This document shows positions 8,802-16,697 of a DNA stretch of 64,000 bases, in pieces. The stretch comes from Afipia sp. Root123D2 (lineage in GTDB: Bacteria > Pseudomonadota > Alphaproteobacteria > Rhizobiales > Xanthobacteraceae): positions 621,476 to 685,475 of the forward strand of contig NZ_LMDP01000001.1 in the NCBI RefSeq assembly GCF_001425835.1, in the 5' to 3' direction. Within the stretch, counting starts at the first letter, position 1. Every line of letters begins with the position of its first letter. The notes beneath the pieces are model-generated. The model did no database searches and was not told the DNA's origin. It worked only from the letters and a program-made list of their open reading frames with translations. The translations under genes and the position numbers were made by a program.

Positions 8802-10613
8802 ATGGGTATCTTCGGGGCTCTCACCACATCCGTCGCGGGCCTCCGCGCCCAGTCCTACGCGCTGGAAAATATCTCCGGCAACATCGCGAACTCGCAGACC
8901 ACTGCATTCAAGCGCATCGACACCAGCTTTCTCGATCTCATTCCAGATACCGGAACGACCAGCCAACTCGCCGGCAGCGTGACCTCGGCGTCGCGCGAAA
9001 CCAACACGGTGCAGGGCGACGTGCAGGCCGCTGCGGTCGCCACCTACATGGCGATCAACGGCGACGGTTTTTTCGCCGTCCAGAAGCCAGGCAATTTCAC
9101 GGACAACCAGCCGGTGTTCGACGGTGTCGATCGCTACACGCGCCGCGGCGACTTCACGCTCGACAAGAACGGTTATCTCGTCAACGGTGCGGGCTACTAT
9201 CTCGAAGGCATTCCGATCGACCCGACGACGGGCAACGTGACCGGCAGTGTGCCGACGGTGTTGCGGTTCGGCAGCGACTTCCTGCCGGCGCAGCCGACCA
9301 CCTCGGTCACTTATCGCGCCAACCTTGCGAGCTATCCGCTGACCTCGAAGCATGACAATTCGGTGCCTGGCTCCGAACTGCTCAACGTCGGCGACTTCAC
9401 CTCCAATCCGCGGATCATCGGCACGCCGCCCAATCCGTACATGGACAATGCATCGCCGGGCACCGCGGCCAGCAGCAAGCTGACGACTCCGACCGCGATC
9501 AGCGGTGCGACGCTGCTATCGGGCGGCGCCAACACCGACTCGCTGACGACGGATTTCGCGATCGGTGACACCGTGACCGTGAATGGCGTGACCATCACTT
9601 TCACTGCATCCGGCGGTCTCGATGACGCGACCAATATCCCGGTCGATTCCACGGTCGCAAACCTGCTTGCCAAGATCGACGCGGCGAACGGAAACACCAC
9701 CAACCCGTCGACCGTCTCGGCGACGGGCGTCGTCACGATGCACACCGGCCTTGCGAACAATCTCCAGATCACCAGTTCGAACACCGGTGCGTTCACCGCG
9801 CTCGGCCTGTCGCTGCCGGTGACCGCCACGCGGCTTGGCGGCGGCACGCCCGGTACCGGCACTGTGGTCGGATCGGATATTCAGTCGTTCATCGATGAAT
9901 CGGTATCCGGCGGCGCAACCACCGCCTACGACGTCTCGGGTTCGCCTGTCAGCCTGCAGTTCCGCTGGGCCAAGGTGGACAGCTCGAATCTCGGTGCCGG
10001 TCACGTCGACAAGTGGAATCTGTTCTATCAGGTCGATGCCAATGCAACCGGTGCAGCCGTCGCCTGGCAAAACGTCGGGACCGACTTCACCTTCGGCGCC
10101 AACGGCCAGATGAACCCGGCGGTGTCGTCGGTTACGCTGAACAGCGCGACCATTGGCGGCGTGGCGCTGGGTAACGTCACCGTCAATTTCGGCGCCAGCG
10201 GCGTCACGCAATTCGCCGATGCCAATGGCAACGTGCAGGTCAACGATATTCACCAGGACGGCTTCCCGGCCGGTCAGTTGCAGACCGTTGCGATCAGCAA
10301 CAACGGCCGCGTGGTCGGCAGCTATTCCAACGGCCGCAATATCGATCTCGCGCAGATCACGCTCGCGACTTTCAACGGTCCGAACTTCCTCAAGCGCATC
10401 GACGGCGGCGCGTTCGAAGCAACCGACGAGTCGGGTCAGGCGCTATATGGCAAGGGCGGCACCATCGTCGGTTCCTCGCTCGAAGGCTCGAACAGCGATA
10501 TCGCCGACGAATTCACCAAGCTGATCGTCACCCAGCAGGCCTACTCGGCGAACACCAAGGTCATCACCACCGCCAACCAGATGGCGCAGGATCTGCTGAA
10601 CGTGCTGCGATAA
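8802..10613 (+). CDS. flgE: Flagellar hook protein FlgE
   Basis: 603 residues, long for the family. The flagellar basal-body rod N-terminus (MGIFGALTTSVAGLRAQSYALENISGNIANSQTTAFK) and the conserved C-terminal heptad region (EFTKLIVTQQAYSANTKVITTANQMAQDLLNVLR) are intact. Between them, DNA 9540-9830 encodes a beta module beginning GDTVTVNGVTITFTASGG and ending around NLQITSSNTGAFTALGLS, similar to modules in the flagellins of this window. FlgE polymerises outside the cell as the hook after export by the flagellar type III system. It is the first gene after the sigma-54 promoter at 8714, with flgK 41 bases downstream. Confidence 0.95.
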   Translation: MGIFGALTTSVAGLRAQSYALENISGNIANSQTTAFKRIDTSFLDLIPDTGTTSQLAGSVTSASRETNTVQGDVQAAAVATYMAINGDGFFAVQKPGNFTDNQPVFDGVDRYTRRGDFTLDKNGYLVNGAGYYLEGIPIDPTTGNVTGSVPTVLRFGSDFLPAQPTTSVTYRANLASYPLTSKHDNSVPGSELLNVGDFTSNPRIIGTPPNPYMDNASPGTAASSKLTTPTAISGATLLSGGANTDSLTTDFAIGDTVTVNGVTITFTASGGLDDATNIPVDSTVANLLAKIDAANGNTTNPSTVSATGVVTMHTGLANNLQITSSNTGAFTALGLSLPVTATRLGGGTPGTGTVVGSDIQSFIDESVSGGATTAYDVSGSPVSLQFRWAKVDSSNLGAGHVDKWNLFYQVDANATGAAVAWQNVGTDFTFGANGQMNPAVSSVTLNSATIGGVALGNVTVNFGASGVTQFADANGNVQVNDIHQDGFPAGQLQTVAISNNGRVVGSYSNGRNIDLAQITLATFNGPNFLKRIDGGAFEATDESGQALYGKGGTIVGSSLEGSNSDIADEFTKLIVTQQAYSANTKVITTANQMAQDLLNVLR

Positions 10614-10654
10614 GCGGCAAGCGTTCGCAATCAATTTGAGATGGGCAGTATGTT

Positions 10655-12538
10655 ATGGGTCTGAGCCAAGCTCTCTCAACCGCGATGGCTGGCCTGCGCG
10701 CCAACCAGGCTGCTCTGGCGCTGGTGTCGTCCAATGTCGCGAACACCGAGACGCCGGGTTATGTTCGCAAGACGATCAACCAGCTTCAGACCGTCTCGGG
10801 CGACAGCGCGAGCGTTCGCGTCGCCGGCGTCAATCGCGAGCTCGATCAGTACATCCAGACCCAGTTGCGCACCGAGATGTCCGGCGCCTCTTACGCCGGA
10901 ACGCGCGCCAGCTTTCTGAACAATCTTCAGACGATCTATGGCAATCCAAACTCGAAGTCCACGATCGAAGGCGCGTTCAACTCGTTGACGACGGCTTTGC
11001 AGGCGTTGTCGACCAGCCCCGACTCGCAGTCGGCACGCGCCGCCGTGCTCAACGCCGCGCAGTCGATGGCGCAGCAGCTCAATTCAGCAACGCAAGGGAT
11101 TCAGGGTCTGCGCGCCAGTGCGGAATCCGGAATCAACAGTGCGGTGTCGATCGCCAACAATGCGATGGCGCAGATTGCAGCGATCAACAAGCAGTTGCAG
11201 GGCCACTCGACGCAGGACACCGCGTCGGCCACGCTGATGGATCAGCGCGATCAATACATCACTCAGTTGTCGCAACTGATGGACGTGCGCGTCGTCACCA
11301 GCGGCAATCAGGTGTCGGTTCTCACCGGCTCCGGAATGCAACTCGTCAGCGGTCCCGACGCCATTCAGATGGCATTCAATCCGCAAGGCACGGTCACGCC
11401 GAACACGCAATGGAGTGCCGATCCGTCGAAGAGCAATCTCGGTTCGATCACTGTTGTTTCACCGGGCGGCGGAAATATCGATCTGATCGCGACCGGCGCG
11501 ATTCGCTCCGGCGCGATTGCGGCCTATGTGGAGCTGCGCGATAAAACGCTGGTTCAGGCGCAGGCGCAGGTCGATCAATTGGCGGCCTCGATGTCGAGCG
11601 CGCTGTCCGACCGGACGACCGACGGTATTGCCTATCCGCCGTCGCCGGTGCCGCCCGGCACGCCGGCTGGATTCGATGTTGACCTGACCGGACTTCAGAA
11701 CGGCAACGTCATTCATCTCACCTACACCGACACGGCGACCAATACCCAGCACAGCATCTCGATCGTTCGCACCGACGATCCATCGGTGTCGCTGCAGAAT
11801 TCAGCAACCGCCGACCCGAACGATCGGGTCATCGGCGTGGATTTTTCCGGCGGCATGGCGTCGGTGGTGTCGCAGCTGACTGCCGCGCTCGGCAGCGCCG
11901 GTCTCCAGTTTTCGAATCCTTCGGGTCAGAACCTGCGCATCCTCGACGACGGTGCCGGGGGAATGTCGGACGTCAATTCGGCATCGGTCACCACGACGAT
12001 GACGTCGCTGATCAACGGCGGGCCGCAGCTGCCGCTGTTCACCGATGCAGGGAATCCCTATACCGGCGCGATCACCGCATCGGGCGCGCAGCAAACCGGT
12101 CTGGCGGGGCGGATCACGATCAACCCTGCACTGCTCGCCGATCCGTCGCGCCTGATCGTCTACAGCACCTCGCCGCAGACGGCGTCGGGCGACACCACGC
12201 GGTCCGATTATATTTTGTCGCAGCTGACGTCCGGTACTTACACCTACCTGCCGCAGTCCGGCCTCGGCACCACGGCTTCGCCGTTCAAGGGAACGCTTCT
12301 CAGCTTCACGAAGCAGTTCACCAGCATGCAGGGCGATGCCGCAAGCATGGCGCAGCAGATTTCGGACGGTCAGAACGTCGTGCTGAATACGCTGCAGAAC
12401 AAGATGAATGCATCGTCCGGCGTCGATATCGACGAGGAGATGGCCAATCTTCTGGCGCTGCAGAGCGCCTATGCCGCCAACGCCCGGGTGATGTCGACGG
12501 TCAACTCCATGTTCCAGGCGCTGCTGCAATCAATTTGA
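10655..12538 (+). CDS. flgK: Hook-filament junction protein FlgK (HAP1)
   Basis: 627 residues. The N-terminus MGLSQALSTAMAGLRANQAALALVSSNVANTETPGYVRKT is diagnostic of FlgK, and the C-terminus (GVDIDEEMANLLALQSAYAANARVMSTVNSMFQALLQSI) carries the coiled-coil zipper shared by flagellar axial proteins. FlgK caps the hook and joins it to the filament. Second gene of the flgE-flgK-flgL run, ten bases before the next gene. No own promoter is visible in the short gap after flgE. Confidence 0.95.
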   Translation: MGLSQALSTAMAGLRANQAALALVSSNVANTETPGYVRKTINQLQTVSGDSASVRVAGVNRELDQYIQTQLRTEMSGASYAGTRASFLNNLQTIYGNPNSKSTIEGAFNSLTTALQALSTSPDSQSARAAVLNAAQSMAQQLNSATQGIQGLRASAESGINSAVSIANNAMAQIAAINKQLQGHSTQDTASATLMDQRDQYITQLSQLMDVRVVTSGNQVSVLTGSGMQLVSGPDAIQMAFNPQGTVTPNTQWSADPSKSNLGSITVVSPGGGNIDLIATGAIRSGAIAAYVELRDKTLVQAQAQVDQLAASMSSALSDRTTDGIAYPPSPVPPGTPAGFDVDLTGLQNGNVIHLTYTDTATNTQHSISIVRTDDPSVSLQNSATADPNDRVIGVDFSGGMASVVSQLTAALGSAGLQFSNPSGQNLRILDDGAGGMSDVNSASVTTTMTSLINGGPQLPLFTDAGNPYTGAITASGAQQTGLAGRITINPALLADPSRLIVYSTSPQTASGDTTRSDYILSQLTSGTYTYLPQSGLGTTASPFKGTLLSFTKQFTSMQGDAASMAQQISDGQNVVLNTLQNKMNASSGVDIDEEMANLLALQSAYAANARVMSTVNSMFQALLQSI

Positions 12539-12548
12539 GGAAGTTCTC

Positions 12549-14072
12549 ATGACCATCGATGGCGTCAGCGGTCGGACATCGTACCTCGGTTCGCAGCTCA
12601 TCAATATCAAGAGCCAGCTCGATTCCCTGACGCAGCAGCTCGCGTCCGGACAGAAGTCGAATACCTACGCTGGTCTCGGTGTCGACGCCGGCACGGCAAC
12701 GGGCCTGCGCGCGCAGATCGCCAGCATCGCAAGCTACGCCGGCACCGCCACCAACCTCAACACCCGCATCGGCATCGTCAATCTTTCGCTGCAGGGAATC
12801 GCGGACGCGACCAGCGAGGTGAAAGCCGCCGCGGCGGGTGCGTCGCTGACGCTCGACAACACCGGGCAGACCGCGGGCCAGCAGACCGCGATGGCGTCGT
12901 TCACGCAGACGATCGCGCTGCTCAATGCTGATTCCGGCGGCCGCTATCTTTTCTCGGGTCGCGCGACCGACACGCCGGCGACGGCATCGGCAGATGCCAT
13001 TCTCAACGGCACCGCCACGCAGGCCGGATTGAAGCAGATGATTGCCGAGCGCAAGGCGGCTGATCTCGGCGCAGGCGGTATGGGGCGCGTAACCGTTAGT
13101 TCGCCCACGGTTACTTCGGTCGCGGTCAGCGAAGACGTCACCGGATCGCCGTTCGGTCTCAAGCTCGATTCGATTTCCTCGAGCCTGACGGGGTCGACGG
13201 TGACCGCGCCGCCAGATCCGCCACCGGTTTTACCGGCGCCGCCGTCGACGATGTCGGTCGATCTCGGGCCGACCAATCCCGGCGACGGTGAGAAGGTGAA
13301 ATTCACCTTTACCTTGCCGGATGGTACGACCGAGTCGATCGAGCTCACCGCTTCGTCCGAAGTTCCATTGCCTGCAGGCAGCTTTGCGATTGGCGTGGAT
13401 TCGACTGCGACCGCGGCAAATCTCAACGCCGCACTCAATATCTCGGTCGGCAAACTCGCCAACACGTCGCTCGTCGCGGGTTCGGCGATCGCGGCGTCGG
13501 GAAATTTCTTCGATTCCTCGCCGCCGCAGCGGGTCAACGGCCCTCCGTTCGATTCCGCGACGTCGCTTGTCGACGGCACCGCCGCGAACACCGTGTCATG
13601 GTACACCGGCGAAGACGGCGCCGATCCGGCGCGCGGCACGGCTGTCGCCGGAATCGATACGGCGATCACGGTGCAGTATGGTGCTCGGGCCAACGAGGAT
13701 GCGTTCCGTACCGCGCTCAAGAATGTTGCGGTGTACGCGGCGGTCACCACCAGCACCAGCGATCCCAATGCTACGGCGCAATTGACCGCGCTGAACTCCC
13801 GGCTGGTCCAGAATCTTGGCGTCCAGACCGGACAGCAGACCATTCAGGACGTTCAGGCCGAGTTCGCTGGCGCGCAAGCGTCGATCAAGACGACGACGGA
13901 CCGGCAGACGCAGGCCGGTGCGATTGCGCAGTCGCTGCTGGATTCGATCCAGGGCATTGACGACAATGAGGTCGCGACCAAAATTCTCGCGCTGCAGACG
14001 AGTTTGCAGGCGTCGTACCAGACCACGGCATCGCTTTATCAGATGAGCCTGATCAACTTCCTGCCGCGCTGA
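12549..14072 (+). CDS. flgL: Hook-filament junction protein FlgL (HAP3), flagellin-like
   Basis: 507 residues, larger than typical FlgL (about 300-400). The N-terminal flagellin-type helix region (SRTSYLGSQLINIKSQLDSLTQQLASGQKSNTYAGLG, approximately residues 6-45) and the C-terminal VATKILALQTSLQASYQTTASLYQMSLINFLPR fit FlgL. The expanded middle (about 13190-13530) contains a Pro-rich hinge (PPDPPPVLPAPPS) and a beta region starting around GEKVKFTFTLPDGTTESIEL. It sits directly after flgK, as FlgL usually does, at the end of the sigma-54 operon. Confidence 0.88.
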   Translation: MTIDGVSGRTSYLGSQLINIKSQLDSLTQQLASGQKSNTYAGLGVDAGTATGLRAQIASIASYAGTATNLNTRIGIVNLSLQGIADATSEVKAAAAGASLTLDNTGQTAGQQTAMASFTQTIALLNADSGGRYLFSGRATDTPATASADAILNGTATQAGLKQMIAERKAADLGAGGMGRVTVSSPTVTSVAVSEDVTGSPFGLKLDSISSSLTGSTVTAPPDPPPVLPAPPSTMSVDLGPTNPGDGEKVKFTFTLPDGTTESIELTASSEVPLPAGSFAIGVDSTATAANLNAALNISVGKLANTSLVAGSAIAASGNFFDSSPPQRVNGPPFDSATSLVDGTAANTVSWYTGEDGADPARGTAVAGIDTAITVQYGARANEDAFRTALKNVAVYAAVTTSTSDPNATAQLTALNSRLVQNLGVQTGQQTIQDVQAEFAGAQASIKTTTDRQTQAGAIAQSLLDSIQGIDDNEVATKILALQTSLQASYQTTASLYQMSLINFLPR

Positions 14073-14090
14073 TGACGGTCAAATGGCTGG

Positions 14091-14108
14091 CGAGCCTGTG
14101 GAGGCTCG
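14091..14108. terminator. Possible bidirectional hairpin between flgL and flbT
   Basis: Perfect 7-bp stem CGAGCCT/AGGCTCG with a GTGG loop lies between the convergent flgL and flbT genes. There is no T run on either side, so termination would be weak. Confidence 0.3.
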
Positions 14109-14130
14109 TGCGCCGGTCCCGCCGGAAGTC

Positions 14131-14556
14131 TCAGGCGGCCCCGACCAGACCGTCTGCGGCTTGTTGCGCCCGGGCCTGCGCGAGAAGCTGCTCCTCATAA
14201 GCGATCAGCTTCTTCGAGTCCTTCAGCGCCTTGTAATAGTCGCCCTCAAGAATGTGGTTGTTGATATCCGCGATCGCCGGCGCGCTGCTGGGTGCGGCGC
14301 TGAGGACGTTCCTGATCAGATCGAAATAAACCGCGTGATGCTGTTGCGGGTCCGGCGAGATGTACATCAGCTGTACCGCCAGATAGATGAGCTTCGCGGG
14401 CGTGTCGGCGGTGGCCGGCGTCAGGACATCCTTCTCGCGCAGCACCGGAATCCGCTCGCCTTCGATCAACAGCTTGGCCCGCTGGTCCGTGTTGGTAATC
14501 ACGCAGGAGCCGATGATGATCTTCTCGTGCGGCTTGAGATCGACTTTCAACGCCAT
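14131..14556 (-). CDS. flbT: Flagellar biosynthesis repressor FlbT (copy 1)
   Basis: 141 residues. FlbT is a small post-transcriptional regulator that in Caulobacter binds the 5' leader of flagellin mRNA and controls its stability. Family signatures are the start MALKVDLKPHEKIIIGSCVI, then PVLREKDVLTPATADTPAKLIYLAVQLMY. The start at 14556 follows GGAG; the frame extends upstream without support. The C-terminal tail (AQARAQQAADGLVGAA) is longer than in the second copy at 18471. It is transcribed away from the first flagellin gene, alone, with a near-CtrA box about 70 bases upstream. Confidence 0.9.
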   Translation of the reverse strand: MALKVDLKPHEKIIIGSCVITNTDQRAKLLIEGERIPVLREKDVLTPATADTPAKLIYLAVQLMYISPDPQQHHAVYFDLIRNVLSAAPSSAPAIADINNHILEGDYYKALKDSKKLIAYEEQLLAQARAQQAADGLVGAA

Positions 14557-14623
14557 CGGAGATCTCCAAAATGGTTTCCGTTTCAGACATCCCCAGCCCG
14601 GGAGCCATCGTTTCCTATCGTGG

Positions 14624-14638
14624 TTAACGCCACGTAAA
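14624..14638. promoter_or_regulatory. Near-consensus CtrA box upstream of flbT copy 1
   Basis: TTAA-N7-TAAA, one mismatch from TTAA-N7-TTAA, located in the gap between flbT (minus) and the first flagellin (plus). Tentative. Confidence 0.4.
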
Positions 14639-14706
14639 CGAAAACGCAGGGTGGCTGATCTGGCTGCTAGCGATTGCTGAATGAAATCAACGGTGTCGCG
14701 ATTCTG

Positions 14707-14817
14707 TGTCGGCGGTTTGCATCGCCCAACCGCCGACAAGTGAAGCCATTCAATTCATAGCTTCTTCAATTGTTGACCCCAGTCTGCGTGGGCTCAACGC
14801 TGATTGAAAGTCAGCGT
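14707..14817 (+). promoter_or_regulatory. Row of three inverted repeats in the leader region of flagellin 1
   Basis: First repeat: perfect 11-bp arms TGTCGGCGGTT (14707-14717) and AACCGCCGACA (14728-14738). Second: TTGACCCCA (14773-14781) and TGGGCTCAA (14789-14797), one mismatch. Third: ACGCTGA (14797-14803) and TCAGCGT (14811-14817). They could be mRNA leader hairpins, possibly for FlbT, or DNA operators. The transcription start is unknown. Confidence 0.55.
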
Positions 14818-14853
14818 CGCAAGTACACATGCGTTCACCAGAAAGGTACATCC

Positions 14854-16422
14854 ATGTCTGACATCGTTCTCTCGTCATCGGTTCGTCAGAACCTGCTCTC
14901 CCTCCAGTCGACCGCGGAACTGCTCTCCACCACGCAGACCCGCCTTGCTACCGGCAAGAAGGTCAACACCGCTCTCGACAACCCGACCAACTATTTCACC
15001 GCTGCCGGTCTCGATGCGCGCGCCAGCGACATCAACAACCTGCTCGACGGTATCGGCAACGGCGTGCAGGTGCTGCAGGCTGCCAACACCGGCATCACCT
15101 CGCTGCAGAAGCTGGTCGACAGTGCCAAGTCGATCGCCAACCAGGCGTTGCAGACTCCGGTCGGCTACACCAAGTCCAGCGCGACCAGCTCGGCCATCGC
15201 CGGCGCGACCGCCAGCAACCTGCTCGGCACGCCGGATACTGCTGCGACGCTTACCGGCACAGCTGTTGCGACCCTCGCTGCTTCTTCGGCCCTGACCGCT
15301 GCGGCTGGCGGTGGCTTTGTTGCGGGTGACACCATCATCGTCAACGGGACGACGATCAACATCACCGCTGCGGGCACCGGTGTTAATGCGCTCACCACCG
15401 ATCCGGACGGCACCATCAACCTGAACACCACCGCGACGGCTGCTGCCGACACGGACGACCTGACCACCGCCATCACGACGGCGCTCGGCGGCGGCACCGC
15501 TACTGCGGCGATTGCGACCAACCAGGTCACGCTCACCGCGGGCAACGCTTCGGACAGCATCACTCTCGGCGGTACCGCGCTCGCCAAGATTGGTCTGACC
15601 GCCGGCACGACCGCTCCGACGAGTTCGCATGAGGCTGAAACGCTGACCATCGCTGCAATCGACGGCAGCCCGGCTCAGACCATCACCTTCGGCACCGGCA
15701 CTGACCAGGTCAACACGCTCGATGGGTTGAATGCGAAGCTTGCGAAGAGCAATCTGCAGGCCTCGATCAGCTCGACCGGCGTTCTGACCTTCACGACGTC
15801 GAATGACGAAGCTTCGTTCGACCTCAGCTCGGGCAGCATCTTCGGTGGCACCGCGGTTTCGGGCTTCCTCGGTTCGCTGACGATTGCCGGACCGGCGGAA
15901 GACGTCAACTCGCAGAACACCCGCGCGAGCCTGGTCAATCAGTACAACACCGTGATCGACCAGATCCGCACCACGGCGCAGGACTCGTCCTTCAACGGCG
16001 TCAACCTGCTCAACGGCGACCAGCTCAAGCTGACGTTCAACGAAACCGGCAAGTCCACGCTGAACATCACCGGCGTGCTGTTCAACCCGGAAGGCCTCGG
16101 CCTGTCCTCGCTCACCAAGGGCGCGGACTTCGTTGACAACGCCTCGACCAACAAGGTCCTGACGTCGCTCAACGATGCCAGCACCTCGCTGCGGTCGCAG
16201 GCGTCTGCCTTCGGTTCGAATCTCTCGGTCGTGCAGATCCGTCAGGACTTCTCGAAGAACCTGATCAACGTGCTGCAGACCGGCTCGGCGAACCTGACGC
16301 TGGCCGACACCAACGAGGAAGCGGCAAACAGCCAGGCGCTGTCGACCCGCCAGTCGATCGCGGTGTCCGCGCTGGCGCTGGCCAACCAGTCGCAGCAGAG
16401 CGTTCTTCAGCTCCTGCGCTGA
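14854..16422 (+). CDS. Flagellin (paralog 1)
   Basis: 522 residues, secreted filament subunit. Terminal helices are conserved: N-terminus MSDIVLSSSVRQNLLSLQST through GIGNGVQVLQAANTGITSLQ, C-terminus EEAANSQALSTRQSIAVSAL and onward to SQQSVLQLLR. Two beta modules fill the middle: one from GDTIIVNGTTINITAAGTG (about 15325) and one from AETLTIAAIDGSPAQTITFG (about 15635). Start chosen at ATG 14854, after GAAAGG; an upstream extension to 14770 would add a non-flagellin N-terminus. The two flagellins are near-identical at the termini and divergent in the middle. A strong terminator follows. Confidence 0.95.
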   Translation: MSDIVLSSSVRQNLLSLQSTAELLSTTQTRLATGKKVNTALDNPTNYFTAAGLDARASDINNLLDGIGNGVQVLQAANTGITSLQKLVDSAKSIANQALQTPVGYTKSSATSSAIAGATASNLLGTPDTAATLTGTAVATLAASSALTAAAGGGFVAGDTIIVNGTTINITAAGTGVNALTTDPDGTINLNTTATAAADTDDLTTAITTALGGGTATAAIATNQVTLTAGNASDSITLGGTALAKIGLTAGTTAPTSSHEAETLTIAAIDGSPAQTITFGTGTDQVNTLDGLNAKLAKSNLQASISSTGVLTFTTSNDEASFDLSSGSIFGGTAVSGFLGSLTIAGPAEDVNSQNTRASLVNQYNTVIDQIRTTAQDSSFNGVNLLNGDQLKLTFNETGKSTLNITGVLFNPEGLGLSSLTKGADFVDNASTNKVLTSLNDASTSLRSQASAFGSNLSVVQIRQDFSKNLINVLQTGSANLTLADTNEEAANSQALSTRQSIAVSALALANQSQQSVLQLLR

Positions 16423-16447
16423 TCTCGACGGTCCAAAACAAAACGAG

Positions 16448-16477
16448 GCGGCGGGGCAAAACCCCGCCGCTTTTTTT
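16448..16477 (+). terminator. Strong terminator after flagellin 1
   Basis: Perfect 9-bp stem GCGGCGGGG/CCCCGCCGC with loop CAAAA followed by TTTTTTT. It makes the two flagellin genes separate transcription units. Confidence 0.92.
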
Positions 16478-16584
16478 ATGCGGTTTTCCGGATGGCCGGG
16501 CAGGGCAACCGGGCTCGTTTCAAAGCCATTTGCGGGGTTTCTGGCGGCGTTTACACTTTGTGAAGGATGAAATTTAAGCGGCTG

Positions 16585-16599
16585 TTAACCATACCTTAA
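16585..16599 (+). promoter_or_regulatory. Full CtrA box upstream of flagellin 2
   Basis: TTAA-CCATACC-TTAA, an exact TTAA-N7-TTAA match that also contains the half-site octamer TTAACCAT. It lies 99 bases before the flagellin 2 start codon and after the terminator of flagellin 1, so it can only serve flagellin 2. Confidence 0.75.
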
Positions 16600-16697
16600 A
16601 CCGTGCCTCCTAAGAATTGGGGAAAGACGCGTTCTCCAAGGGTGCGCTTGCCGTCGGATTAGCGGCATCGCGCGGATAATCAGGAAGGTACATCGAC

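Noticed and set aside
14662-14677. TGGCTGC...TTGCT upstream of flagellin 1 resembling a sigma-54 promoter
   Set aside because: GG and GC are twelve bases apart, so the geometry is wrong. Flagellin 1 is left without an assigned promoter.
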